NCBI RefSeq assembly: GCF_019175385.1
Contig: NC_083341.1
Location: 23,258,203 to 23,322,202, forward strand
Reading direction: 5' to 3'
Length of the DNA: 64,000 nt
Source: Lycium barbarum
Lineage: Eukaryota; Streptophyta; Magnoliopsida; Solanales; Solanaceae
Shown here piece by piece: positions 1 to 11,699 of the stretch (the stretch's first letter is position 1; every line of letters starts with the position of its first letter). The position numbers were made by a program, and so were the translations under genes. The notes beneath the pieces were generated by a model, which was given only the letters and a program-made list of their open reading frames with translations, searched no databases and had not been told where the DNA came from.

Positions 1-466
1 TCATATCAATAAACAGTACATATGCTAAAGTCATACGGGTCTAAATAGCTTCATTTCTCCCTTCCCATCTCCTACTTTATCTTAGATACTACATAGATCA
101 TTCTTATAAGGAAATTTATCTTCCTAATTCATTATTAACATTCAATGACCTATATTTAGTCCACACCTTCCACCTTAACAGTCTCACAATTAGTTCAGAC
201 CCCTTCTAAACTCCTTTTTATCATGATTGTGATTTTGATTAGTGTCTAATACTAACTTAACATTAGTGAGTTTATCCAAATAGGGCTAAATCTATTCAGT
301 ACCTATCAATACATAATTAAGTTATCAGATTCAGGACCATGTGTCAACATTTTAAGTGTTTAAAGGACTACACAGCATTCAAGGTTCAGTTAAGAGTTCA
401 AATACACCTCAGTATCTAACATACTATCAGGTTGGGCCATTGTTTAGTTGCTACAAGCATCTCATA

Positions 467-672
467 CCATTACCCCCAACAAAACACCTTAGTAACAACT
501 AGCTAAACATTACACTAAGCATGAACTGAGGATTTTTATGCCATTACTTCAGCCAACACCATGTTGATAACTAGCTAAATATCACATTAGGCATAAACTG
601 AATATTTTTACACTATTACTCCAACAAACATCACATTAAGAGCTAGCTAAACATTATACTAAACTGAACATA
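467..672. repeat. Degenerate tandem repeat, about 71 bp x 2.8
   Basis: Three successive units begin with C(C/T)ATTAC and contain AACTAGCTAAA or AGCTAGCTAAA followed by CATTA and a variant of GAACTGA. Unit starts are near 467, 541 and 612. The third unit is truncated and runs into a T-rich stretch. No relation to the LTR tandem arrays elsewhere in the window was seen. Confidence 0.7.
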
Positions 673-1224
673 ATTTTTTTTTTTTTTAAAAAGGGGCAAG
701 AAAATGATAAAGGCTCACCGTTTTTATGTGCAGCCATGTACAAGAATGAACTTGAAAGCCTAAGTGCTTCCTTTCCTCGACTCAGCCACACACAAGAACA
801 GATAAAATCAAAAAAATTTGAACTAGAAAATCTAACTCTTTTGAAGTTAAGAATAAAATTTTACTAAAAGCACAGCTTTAAATTCGAATGAACTCAAATT
901 TTAAGCTTTTTCTTTGCTTGAGGGTTCAAGACTTGTCTCAATTGTGAGGGTTATAGAACCCCAAAATTCATTCAAAGGCTAAAACTACCGATGTGGTACA
1001 AACATTATTTTTCATAACTAAACCTTTAATACATGAAATCAACGACCAAGATCTAAAGACAACAAGCGTATACAGTCAGATCTGACCCTTTTTAGGTCGA
1101 TCTGAACCAAACCCTTATGAACCAATAAGAATCGAGTTCATACAGTCACAAATAAATAACAAAATGTAAAAATCATGTTTTGATTCAGAAAACAAAAGGG
1201 AAAAGTAAAAGAAAAGGTGATTAC

Positions 1225-1333
1225 CGCTATGTTTGGATGAATTTGAATGAAGAACAAAGCTAAACATTAATTGTTTCATGTAAATGACTCTGCAAAAGCT
1301 GTGTATCCTCTGCCCTCTCTGTGATTTTACCAT
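1225..1333 (-). CDS. Possible first coding exon of a host gene (unrecognised)
   Basis: Read on the minus strand, a CT-rich stretch typical of plant 5' leaders (about 1335-1400) precedes an ATG in AAAATGG context at 1333. The frame stays open for 36 codons, beginning MVKSQRGQRIHSFCR, up to a plausible splice donor (GCG|GTAATC) at 1224/1225, after which the sequence becomes T-rich like an intron. A second possible donor (ACG|GTGAGC) lies near 717, with candidate acceptors 40-60 bases before it, and the joined frame would stay open. I do not recognise the peptide. It could equally be a non-coding exon or a chance frame. If real, element B sits about 120 bp upstream of the start codon, inside the promoter. 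Confidence 0.22.
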
Positions 1334-1457
1334 TTTTAGACAAAAGAGACAGAGAGAGTATAGGCGACGGCTTTAGGGTTTGCGAGGAAAGGGAAAGAGA
1401 GAGAAAAGGTTAGGATAGGGGTTGTTTGGTATGAAATGAAATGTAAAAGGAAGGGTA

Positions 1458-3621
1458 TGTCACGACCCAATTCAGCTAAGTCGCGCGGGCACCTACTTTT
1501 CCCACCTCGATAGGTGAACCCTCAATCGAATGATAGTAAATACACAATCAATTAATTAAATAAGTGGAAGAGATAAAATCACGTAAGGCTGACGATAATA
1601 ATATAGAAAATATGCGGAAGTAAGAAAAATACACCCCAGGGTCTGGTCTAATCCATACAAGAGCATATAGCTAGAATATGCAAGTCTTGATTATCAATAA
1701 TACATCAAGTCTGAATATGTCTCGAAATAGAAAATAAAACATAAATAAAGAAGAATCTTCAAGGAGGCGGATGTCTCGTGGTCACCCTGTAGACTCTAAG
1801 CAACTCTCGGAGCGACTATCAGCCACGAGAAACAGAGGTCGATCCCACCTGAAATTTTGCATTCATAGAATGCACCAAATGCAGGTCAGTACAAAACCAT
1901 AGTACTGCTAGGTATCACAGGCAGACTAAGTTTAACTAACATAATCCAGACAATAAAGCAAGATAAATAGGTAAATCAACAAGTATAAGTCAAACATAAG
2001 CCAGAAACTGAATACACGTCATCACCTAGGTTATAGCATCTAAACCCAAGTATGCTAAGTCTCAATATATCCAACCGAATCCAAATAACACAAGTATATC
2101 ACCAGATCATCACAATCAAGCCATATATACAATGCAATGCAATGATGTATGAAATGTGAATGCAATGCAATGATGTGTACACATGTTCTCCATACGGAAG
2201 TATCGACGTCTCGGTAGCATAACCCATGGGGGACCCGCGGAGTCCATGTACCTTATGGTCCAGCGATAACTTGGATACCGCTACCTCACGAACCCGGCGC
2301 AAAACCTCGGGAGTCGCCACCACACAACCATGATTCCGGAACAACCATTATATATCTTTCCTAATGTCAATCTCATCCAACTGAGCCCAGCTCATCACAG
2401 TGTTTCCTCAAGTATCATCAATGTATCATGAAGGATCAGAATACGTGCAATGTATGAGTTCATCAATGTTAATAATCAGATCAATATTACAAGTACCAAG
2501 CATGGATACGCAAACAATATCATGAAAATGCTTCACAAGCCACACAGAACACTAGTTACGTATCAAACATCAACAAGTAAGATACCACAATATCATGAAC
2601 AAGATATGTCAATAGTTTCTAATATCTACTATCACCGCGTGGCATCAAGCCAACAACAATAGAACAAATCAAGTCAAAACACAATGGCGTGGCTAGCCCC
2701 AATCACACAATTGGGCCTAGCCTAAGACAATATCCAACCCAACTTCATACCTGAAGGTTTACATGCTTTCTCCGACAATATCGTCTAAATATATGCTTCT
2801 CTAAATGAAGCCTCACCATAGGGTAAGCCGTAAACTACCTGGAAGGCCGAACAATAATAATACCAACAATCACTCTGTAACCTTTCCCTTCCTTTGAGCC
2901 TCGAGATCAAGAAAGTCTAAGCATATTCAAATCATGGAATTAGAATCAAGGAGAACATCAAAATAACCCTACTTCTATCAAAACCCAAATCACCAACCTA
3001 CGGAATAAGGTTTATGAAGTAGAAGGGTGAATTAGGGATCTAAAGTTCCAACATGAAATTAAACCTCTATGTGATCAATTCCCATAATTAGCAAGCTAGA
3101 ATAATCAATAATCCACTCTATTTAGGATTCTAGGTAAAAACCCCAAATTTGGGTATAAACCCTGACTTTTAATTCCACAAATTAGCCTCTACTTAGGACA
3201 AAATTGTTAAATAAAGGATTCTAATCATCAATTCAATACTTAAAGAAGCTAACCCAACCAACAAATCATGATTTATAAGCCTAGAAAGAAAAATCATTAA
3301 ACCACTTTTAATCTTCTATCACTTAATGAACTAACAAAATAAAGGAATTCTAAGACGATTAGGGGAAATGGAATCGCAAGGAGAATAGAAGGACTTGCCA
3401 CCAAGAATCTTATCCAAGAATACTCTAGATTTGCTCCCAAAAGCTCAAATTTCGGAATAGTAATAAATGAGGAACTTAGGGCATTTAACACTTCATTTAA
3501 TGAACTAACTGCCGTCACCCGCTTCCGCGACGACATCACCGCTCCAGTGGCGCTGTCCCAGCGGTCATGCCCAAATGGCACAAGCCGCTTCATAACTATA
3601 ACGACCAAGCGGGTCGTTACA
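1458..3621 (-). repeat. Element B 3' LTR (2,164 bp)
   Basis: In plus orientation it starts TGTCACGACCC and ends GGTCGTTACA; read on the minus strand this is TG...CA. The first roughly 850 bases align with 60295-60987 plus 63837-64000, the 5' LTR. It contains CAGTAC/GTACTG arms at 1887-1907, a run of CAATG repeats near 2130-2175, and a GC-rich stretch at 3508-3600 near its U3 start. No purine-rich tract is obvious directly beyond 3621, so the polypurine tract appears lost or diverged. Confidence 0.85.
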
Positions 3622-3803
3622 TCAGATACTAATTGAACCATCGCTCGTCCTCGAGCGAAGAAGGGAAAAGAACGGAGAAGTACCTGACTCAACGAACAAC
3701 TGGGGATATCGGCTACGCATATTGGATTTAGTCTCCCAAGTAGCCTCCTCAACAGGACGATGCTTCCATTGAACCTTCACAGAAGAAATCTCCTTGGACC
3801 TCA
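3622..3803 (-). pseudogene. Element B chromodomain, C-terminal half
   Basis: The minus-strand frame reads SVKVQWKHRPVEEATWE, the typical end of a chromovirus integrase chromodomain (VKV-WKxxxxEEATWE, then a stretch ending RYPxLF). The N-terminal half of the domain is at 8473-8731 on the other side of solo LTR C. Each part ends at the CCTCA target duplication, and the protein sense resumes across the gap. In the family this domain helps steer integration toward heterochromatin. After it comes a GCTCGAGGACGAGC motif (about 3640-3656), the counterpart of the TTCGAGGATGAA motif found before the polypurine tract in F and G. Confidence 0.85.
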
Positions 3804-3976
3804 TGTTGGCACCCAATTTTGTCCGGCCTTCCCCAAAATATCTGTCTACACTACTAATATTTTTTGGCAACTCTAAAAAATAATTATTTATATTTTACTA
3901 TAATTATTAGCTTTCATTAATACCGGCGTTTCTTTATCCTATGGTAGTCACTGCTGTTATTATTTTCATTTTTTTT

Positions 3977-4077
3977 ACTACCGTTACTACTACTACTATT
4001 ATTACTATTATTATTATTATTATTATTATTATTATCATTATTATTTTATTATCATTATTACCAGTATTATTATAATT
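3977..4077. repeat. (TTA)n microsatellite
   Basis: Imperfect TTA/TAC trinucleotide run, purest between about 3998 and 4035, inside solo LTR C. Confidence 0.9.
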
Positions 4078-4519
4078 CGCATTATAACCATTTCAGCATT
4101 TCTTACCACCTTATGCACACGCATCGCATTTTATTTTGCGCAGTTAAATAATAGCGTTTATTTACTGATATTATCGCACGACCATTGCGACGTCATATAA
4201 TTTTATTTTTATCTGAGCACTGATAAATACATATTTTTATAATAGGTAATATCTTAACTAAAATAGATCTTTATGAAAATTTAGAAGCACGAATTGTTTC
4301 TTTCATCAGCTGAATTATTAGTCCAAATCCGAGCCCAAACAATTGTTCTCAAGCCAGCCCATATTAATTCAGTCCATTTACAATCAACAGCTTAATATTT
4401 TCAGATCAGCCCATCAATTATTTAAATGGCCCAGTCCATTAAACCTTCTGACCCGACCCGTCCGTTTCAAAAATAAGGAAACCACTAGGGTTTCCTTCTC
4501 TTCAGAACACCCGCCGCAA

Positions 4520-4535
4520 CCCCCCCCCCCCCCCC
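4520..4535. repeat. C16 homopolymer followed by CT-rich tract
   Basis: Sixteen consecutive C residues, then a CT-rich low-complexity stretch to about 4595, within solo LTR C upstream of its TATA box. Confidence 0.95.
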
Positions 4536-4952
4536 TCTTCTCTCTCTTCCCTTCCTCTCTCCTCCTCTTTCTATTCTCTCTCTCTCTCTTTCTCGACGAA
4601 AATGGCAACTTGTAGAGGCATTTTCGCTCCCACAGACTATGCATGCTCGTTTTGGGGAGGGGAAATTAATGCTCGTCCCTCCCCGTCAGATTTCAAACGT
4701 CGTAAAGCGATTTTCCCTTTTCTTTTTCTGCTTTTAATCTGAAAACCTTAATGAGGTTTTGTCCATTTGCAAGCCCAAACCCTTGTTTTTATCAGTACAA
4801 AGCTTTAAGAGATTTGTCGATTTCTTCTTTTTTTTTGATCGGATGGTGGACAGACCTACAAAAATCCGAACGTTTTGATTTTGGAGGAGGCATCTTTGAC
4901 CAAAATCCCAATCTCAATTACCTCCCAATGAAACCCTAGTTATTCCTACCCC

Positions 4953-4960
4953 TATAAATA
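4953..4960 (+). promoter_or_regulatory. TATA box of solo LTR C
   Basis: TATAAATA preceded by CCC, about 1.15 kb into the LTR. Its position matches the TATAAATA at 22184-22191 in the related LTR D, and it fixes the orientation of C as plus. Confidence 0.6.
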
Positions 4961-4995
4961 CTGGCTTCAAGTTCATTTTTGGGGAGTTGGGTTTT

Positions 4996-5190
4996 AGCCG
5001 CCTGGAATCCCGAAAAAGAAAAAGAAAAGAGTTCTTTTGATCACGGAAATTCCCTCAAAAATATTAAAGTTCTGGAAGCCGCAAAATCCCCTTACAAAAA
5101 CAGAAGTTTTAAAGCCGCCGAAATTCCCTAAAAAATTAGAGTTCTTTTTTAGCCGCCTTGAATCACCTGCGAAATAAGTCTCTAGCCGCC
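4996..5190 (+). promoter_or_regulatory. Cluster of AGCCGCC (GCC-box) motifs
   Basis: Four perfect AGCCGCC motifs at 4996-5002, 5113-5119, 5151-5157 and 5184-5190, plus AGCCGCA at 5077-5083. They lie within 240 bases downstream of the TATA box in degenerate repeats that also carry GAAxTCCCT. AGCCGCC is the known core bound by plant ERF/AP2 factors. Whether it acts here is inference. Confidence 0.5.
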
Positions 5191-8100
5191 CAAAAAATTC
5201 TCCCTAAAAATATTAATTTTAGCAGTTACAATTTTTTTTCTTGATACTAAGTCATTTTCCTGTTTTGTTGTCTCTGGAATTACTTCGCGTCCGAGTGTAT
5301 GTGAGTTCGATTTCGTAGCGTTTGAGTGTAGATCGAAGACTTAAAACCTAGTTCGCTGCACTCAAAAAAGGTAAACTTCATACCTTTTTTTTATTTTCTA
5401 GTTCTTGTGTCTAGTGTGTTTTCTGTGCTTAATTAGCTGTTTAGTTCCACTGTCGTTAGGATGTGCTCAAATTCTTATATGACGTAGTTTGTTGTTTCAT
5501 TTGGTTGTTTGTTGTTAGTTTACTTTCGTTCTGTTTTAGTTTAGTTTAAGACATGTTTGGATGCTTTTGATTAATGTTTAATTTGCTTTATACTTGTAGC
5601 ATGCCTGTTAGGTTTAAATCTTGTTTATGCTTAATCTTAATAGTTTTCTTTTAACCTGTTTTGGCTTCATGCTTGGACAACCAAATGAATAATTTAAATG
5701 TGGGATTGATTGGGAATTGTTGTTTTCTTATAAGCTCAACGTTTTTAATTTGGATTAGGCAGTTGCTATTTGGCTAAGTGTATGTTAGTTAAACATTGGT
5801 CTGTTTTCTTTGTCACTTAACTTAACCTTTGATTAATCATATTTACACCCTTATAATTAATCAAGCATGTATGTATATGTGTGTGTGTGTGTTATTTGAG
5901 TATGTTGAAGCCCATGACAGTGTTGTTTTCCTTTGCTTAAAATGGTTCCTCTGAAAAATTAAAGCATTTTGGTGCCCTGTTACTTTGCTTGATATATACC
6001 CTTGCCATCAGACAAGTTTCTGGCCGTGCATGTTCATGTTTAGTTTGGTTTAACTTCCAGTTGGGTAGTTGGTTATGTGTTAGCTTATTTGACTTGAGAA
6101 ACTGTGCCAATGTAAGGATTAATTGATGACAAATATGTGTTATCATGTTAATGGATTAGCTTGAGTACAACAGGAAAGTATGAGCGTGAGGTCTGAGTGT
6201 GGTAACTATTTTGGATCTACTAAATACTGAAGAGAGTGCATCTCTTATATGTTTTGTTGACTAGAGGGTGAATAACTTATCTCAAGCATGTAGATTTGGT
6301 GATCAAATGTAGACTTAATTGGTTCAAAACTTATTTTGGTGGAAATGCTCATTATGCCGATGTATTCATGAGTTGATTAATTGGTTTTAGTCCATTAGAA
6401 TAGCCTAGTGTTTGCAAATAATTGTCTTTCCTAATTCAAACGTGCTTATTCTATGTATACCCATGAATACTGTGTGTGCAAATAAGCTCAATGTACCTGG
6501 TAGCAAATTAATCATTACGAATATGTGTAAGCCAACCGTAGGTTAAACAAAATGTCTAAACCAGTCTGTTTCAGTCAACTGTAGGCAGTAAACAACTGTG
6601 ATTTCCTGAAATTTACTTCAACATGGGAAAATATGGCTTTACTTTTAGTACGTGTTCAAAGTGTTTGATAGTCTCCTTATCTTATAAAATGGCATTGAGA
6701 ACCCTTTTTTTCAGACTGTCTGATGGATGAGACATGATTGAAACTATAACTGGTTAAATAGTTTAAAAGGGCTGGTCTCCATCTGCCTCTTAGAATAGCT
6801 GGTTGTCATCGTCACATGCTCGACGACACCAGTTGCTACTGGTTGTGCTTGCCTATAGTTCTGATTAGTTGGTGTACTCTCATAAAATGTGCTATGCCTT
6901 GTTACCTCGTTCTGCTGCAAACCTGTTTTGACACAAGTGCTACCTATTATTTATGCGTTATAAGTGTTGCACCTTAATTCCTGTGGCATTTCGCTAAATC
7001 TTTAAGCACGTGCTTTAAGATGTTTTCGTTTATTGATTATATGATATCTTTCTTTAGCTACTGCTTTCCTTATTAAAAATTCAAATTATCCTTTTTATAA
7101 ATCTCTACTTACTAATCCTTTTTCTTTCATTTTTTTGCATGAACCTCGCATACGAGTCCAAGGGACTCGTCTCCCTCCGCATTCGGTGTTGGGCTAAAGC
7201 CCAACGTGATATTCGCTCTCGAGTCAATCTATGTCCGCAGCGAATAAATGATTTCTGGGCCAAAAGCCCAATAGCAGCTACAGATCGCAGCAGCCCAAAA
7301 ATGGGCTGATCCATTTGATTCTATTTCCGCTATTTTATTTTCCTTGTGCATTTGATTGCTGGGCTAACATTTAGTCTTATTTTTTTTTGTTTCCATAGTT
7401 TAGGTGAACCATAGCGGAATTAGTGGGATTAGTTCTAGTATAATGGGTAGTTGATCACTAATTCCATAAGTTTCATTCTTCTCTTTATTTTATGTTAAAA
7501 TATTTATAATATCTAGAATATTTATCTTTCTTAGAATAATTGATTTTCAAAGATAGTATGACTATATATTTTGAGTCAGGGGAATCATGTTTATTCTTAT
7601 AATCTTAAAATTTCAAGACGTCACTAATACATAAATATTAGTCCAAGTATGTTTTATAAACATTTTTAGACTTATCCAATTATGCATATTTTTGGCCGAA
7701 CATAGCTAAATAAAGTTAATAAAAAAGAAAGAAAACTCATGCCCTTTTTCATCACATTTTAAAGAAAATAAGTCGAGGCATTTCTACATCACCATATTGA
7801 TATAATATAAATTTTATCTAAAGTTCACATTTGCTAAAAAGTTATTATTTATAGGCAAATTATTATATTTTCTGCAAGTCTCAGTTTCAATAGCATTACT
7901 ATATTTTCATTCAAGTCTTTAGCAACGTTTTTTTAAAGGTTATATTTAGCATTTAAAATCATCTCCTATGCAAATTATTATATTTTCTACAAGTATTATG
8001 TTTAATAGCATTATTATACTTTCATTGTCTTAACAACATTTATAAATTTTATTTTAAATAGCATTTAAAATTTTATTTTATGCAAATTATTATATTTTCT

Positions 8101-8472
8101 CTAAATCTTATTTTAAGCAACATTCTTATATTTTCCTTAAAAACCTCAGCAACATTTCGTAGCCCTTCCTTAAAATTTAAAGCACCTTATTTAGCATTAA
8201 TTAATTAACCTACGTTTGGCCGGATAACCGTACTTAACGGATTCTAGAGGATGCCTAACCCCTTCCCTTTAGGATAATTAGAACCCTTACCTAGAATTAA
8301 AATTTAAGCAGATCATTAACGGGGTTTAGTTAGCTTTACCTTAGTTAGTAATTAGGTGCCCTAATTCACCTTTAAAATTAATTAGGTGGCGACTCCTTAA
8401 AACAAAGCAAAATAGAAATCTCCAATATGTTGTACTCAATTTAACCCGATTAAAATGGGGTATAACACCTCA

Positions 8473-8835
8473 ACTTTCGAACCTGCCTATTTAAGATCGC
8501 AATAAGCTCCTCCTTATAGGTCAAATTCTCATCAAACTGTATCGAGTCCCAACGAACAATATAAGCATCATCGGCATGGTACTTCTTCAACATAGACATA
8601 TGAAAAATTGGATGGACTCCCGCCAAACCTGGCGGCAAGGTCAACTCATAAGCAACATCGCCTACATGATCAAGAATCTCAAAAGGCCCAATATACCTCG
8701 GACTCAACTTGCCTCTCTTCCCAAACCTCACAACACCCTTATGGGTGAAATCTTCGACAAAACCTATTCAGTGACAGCGAACTCTAAATCTCGAACCTTC
8801 CAGTCGGCATACATCTTCTGTCAACTCTGAGCTGC
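8473..8835 (-). pseudogene. Element B integrase C-terminus and chromodomain, N-terminal half
   Basis: From 8731 the frame has the GPFEILDHVGDVAYELTLPP core (GPY/F module) and then HPIFHMSMLKKY, both standard for chromovirus integrase C-termini. It ends RQVRKLR at the insertion point of solo LTR C. Just upstream (8732-8835) the same protein is recognisable but has in-frame stops where arginine and glutamine are expected (TGA for CGA, TAG for CAG). The rest of the chromodomain is at 3622-3803. Confidence 0.85.
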
Positions 8836-9800
8836 AAAAAGCTTGGCCTGAATCATCCTCACTCTCTCAAGAAACTCTCTCAACAGATCCATACTCCAAA
8901 GTTGAACGTCAAAAGCATCAAACCAGCTAATCGGAGATCAATATCTCCTACCATACAAAGCCTCAAAAGGCGTCATGTCGATACTGGAGTGATAATTGTT
9001 GTTGTATGCTAACTTTACCAAAGGTAAGTACTGATCCCAATGACCACCAAAATCAATAACGCAAGCTCTCAACATATCCTCGAGCTCCTAAATGATCCGC
9101 TCGGACTGCCCATCTATCTCGATCCGATACGATAGAAATAGGAACCCCATGCAATCTCATAATATCCTGAATGTACAACTTGGCTAACTTCTCCGCGGTA
9201 TAGGAAATCTTAAACAGGAATGAAATGAGTAGACTTAGTCAACCGATCAACTATCACTCAAATCAAGTCAAACTTACCCAGGGTCTTTGGGAGACCCACA
9301 ACAAAATCCATGGCAATCCTCTTCCACTTCCACTCGGGAATGGGCATCCTCTGAAGTACACCACCCGGTCGCTAGTGATCATACTTGACTTGTTGACAAT
9401 TACCACATTTAGCCACAAAATTTTCTATATCTCTCTTCATCCGACGCCACCAATAGTGCTGCCTCAAATCACGATACGTCTTAGTCTCCCCCGGGATGAA
9501 TGGAATATCGAGAGCTATGAGCCTCAATCAAGATCAACTGAATCAAATCACCAACACGAAGAGCGGACACGTGCCCCTTTATCCTAAAAATGCCCCAAAA
9601 TCAATCATGGCCTCCTTGGCCTCACCCCTCAGAACCCTATCTTGAATCTTGCATAACTGAGCATCCTCAAACTGATGAGTCCTGATCTGATCTAATAAGG
9701 AAGACCTCGCCTCAACACAAGCCAAAAATCTGCCTGGGGCTGAAATATCAAGACGAACGAAACTATTGGCCATAGTCTGAACCTCCATGGCCAACAGGCT
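8836..9800 (-). pseudogene. Element B integrase core, with internal deletion
   Basis: Remnant of the enzyme that inserts element cDNA. Visible parts on the minus strand: the region before the zinc finger (about 9579-9794), a zinc-finger end with KCGNCQQVK near 9400, the first catalytic Asp in AMDFVVGLP near 9310, and VDRLTKSTHF near 9240 after an in-frame stop. The second Asp region reads VSDR near 9115-9125 and is followed at once by DGQSERII, which normally comes about 30 residues later. The block between the second Asp and the catalytic Glu is therefore deleted. Further stops and frame changes occur. Confidence 0.8.
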
Positions 9801-9879
9801 CTAAAAAAAATCAATCGAGCTAAAATCCCTATATTCACTTATTTGCGACTCAAGGCATCAGCAACAACATTGGCTTTCC

Positions 9880-10341
9880 CTGGGTGATATAAGATAGAGA
9901 TGTCATAGTCCTTCAGGAGCTCCATCCATCAGCGCTGCCTGGAATTAAGATCTCTCTGGGTAAACACATCCTGAAGGCTACAGTGATCGGTGAAAACCTC
10001 ACAATGGGCATCATACAAGTAATGCCTGCAAATTTTCAAATAAAAAACTATGGCCAATAACTCCGAATCATGGGTAGGGTAATTATTCTCATGGATCTTC
10101 AACTGACGGGAAGCGTAGGCTATAGCTCTACCCTCCTGCATCAACACAACACCCAAATCCAAACGGGATGCATCACAATAGATCGTGAAATTCTTACCCT
10201 CCACGGGTTATGCTAGAATTGGGGCTGAAGTCAAAAGAGTCGTGAGCTTTTGAAAGCTCTCCTCATAATCATAGGACCACTGGAAGGGAATATCCTTCTG
10301 AGGTAATCTGGTCAAAGACGAAGCAATACAAGCAAAACCCT
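9880..10341 (-). pseudogene. Element B RNase H domain
   Basis: The frame 10204-9929 shows the Ty3/Gypsy RNase H pattern: [18 protein letters not shown] (first Asp), [20 protein letters not shown] (Glu region), then HYLYD and VFTDHCSLQ (Asp in TDH). This domain removes the RNA strand during reverse transcription. The frame is lost after RDLNSRQR. It lies between RT and integrase as expected. Confidence 0.85.
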
Positions 10342-11219
10342 TCACAATCGGCGGTAGTAGCTGGCCAAACCCATAAAACTAGGGATTTCTATCACAGTAG
10401 TGGGCCTCACCCAATCTCTCACAGCCTCAATCTTCTGAGGATCCACCATGATCCCATCCTTAGACACAACGTGTCCCAAGAACGCCACAGACTCCAACCA
10501 AAACTCGCACTGTGAAAATTTAGCAAGCAAGCTCTTTTTCTTCAACAACTCGAGTACAGTGCGGAGATGGCTCTTATGCTCCTCTCTACTCTTGGAGTAT
10601 ACAAAGATATCATCAATAAACACAATCATAAAGGAATCAAGGAATGGAATAAACATACCATTTATCAAAGTCATAAATGTAGCCGGGGTATTTGTAAGCC
10701 CAAATGACATCACCAGAAACTTATAATGACCATACCTTATTCGAAAGGCTGTCTTCAAAATATCCTCAGCGTTGATCCTCAACTGATGGTAGCCTGAATG
10801 CAAGTCAATCTTCGAAAACACTGAGGCACCCTGAAGCTAGTCAAATAAATCATCAATACGAGGCACATGACACTTGTTCCAAATAGTAACCTTGTTCAGC
10901 TAGCGATAATCAATCACATCCTCATGGATCCATCTTTCTTCTTCACAAACAACATAGGAGCACCCAAAGGGGAGACACTCGGTCTAATGAATCCCTTGCT
11001 CAATAAATGTTGTAACTGCTCCTTAAGATCTCTTAACTCTGCCAGTGCCATCCGATATGGCGGGATAGAAATAGGGTGAGTGCCCGAATCCAAATCAATA
11101 TAGAAGTCGATGTCACGATCGGGTGGCGTACCCGGCGAATAGGCCGGGAATACCTCCGCGAACTCGCTCACAATAGGAATGGACTCAAAAGGTAGAGATG
11201 CAACAGTCGTGTCACTCAC
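10342..11219 (-). pseudogene. Element B reverse transcriptase
   Basis: Copies element RNA into DNA. Two open stretches, 11219-10914 and 10821-10342, carry the family blocks in order: FAEVFP, PPYRMALAEL, LLSKGFIRPS, GAPMLFVKKKDGSMRM, then [30 protein letters not shown] and the catalytic FIDDIFVYS (YxDD box with Phe for Tyr, common in Gypsy), followed by [10 protein letters not shown]. Between them, around 10830-10910, the [10 protein letters not shown] region has in-frame stops. Not functional. Confidence 0.9.
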
Positions 11220-11289
11220 ATGAGCCAGATAAGCTAAACACCCCTTGTTGACTAATTTCTTCGCCTGAAGAAAGGAAATGATCTTCTTC

Positions 11290-11640
11290 GGAGCAGGGCT
11301 AGAAGTACCCCTTCACTCAAGTCTAGGAATGCCCGGCATGACCAACATGACTGTCTTTGGCATGACAGTCCAAGATTGCATGGTAAGGAGAAAACCAGGT
11401 CATAACCAAGATAATATCAAACTCCACCATATCAAGAAGCATCAAATCTACCCAAGTGTAATACCCTATAAAAGTAACCAAACATGACCGGTAAACTTGA
11501 TCAACGACAACAGAATCTCCAACCGAAGTAGCTATGCTATCACAAGGCAAATTGCAATCAACGGCATGATATGCAGACAGATACGAATAAGTGGACCCAG
11601 GATCAAATAACACGGAAGCTGCTCTATGTCGGACAGAAAC
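11290..11640 (-). pseudogene. Element B aspartic protease
   Basis: The minus frame begins LFDPGSTYSYLSAYHA, the retropepsin active-site loop (DPGST in place of DSG/DTG, as usual in plant Gypsy elements), and ends with a degraded version of the ILGMDWLSPYHAILDC block (here ILVMTWFSPYHAILDC). It cleaves the Gag-Pol polyprotein. It sits between gag and RT. Confidence 0.8.
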
Positions 11641-11699
11641 AGTACCTGAGATAATGGCATTTGGGGCCTCTACCTTGGGTCTACGCCATTTGAGGCCTC

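Larger units (their letters stand above)
1..1457. other. Left flank outside the retrotransposon nest
   Basis: AT-rich, apparently non-repetitive DNA lying before the first LTR terminus at 1458. It is the only part of the window not assigned to a mobile element. It holds a roughly 71-bp tandem repeat near 467-672 and, near its right end, a minus-strand stretch that looks like a plant gene start: pyrimidine-rich leader, ATG in a good context, then a GT splice donor. No conserved protein domain is seen. It is either low-copy host DNA or a very old repeat. Confidence 0.5.
3804..8467 (+). mobile_element. Solo LTR C (4,664 bp), Tat/Ogre-like
   Basis: Begins TGTTGGCACCC and ends GGGGTATAACA, flanked by perfect 5-bp duplications CCTCA (3799-3803 and 8468-8472). 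It interrupts the chromodomain of B. No gag-pol sequence, PBS or second LTR copy is seen inside, so it is read as a solo LTR left by recombination. A TATA box lies at 4953-4960. Its start, and a block near 8220-8260 (ACCGTACTT...CGGAT...TGCCTAACCCC), resemble solo LTR D. The lineage is inferred from LTR size and terminus style only; a non-autonomous element with no recognisable inner parts is the alternative. Confidence 0.8.
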
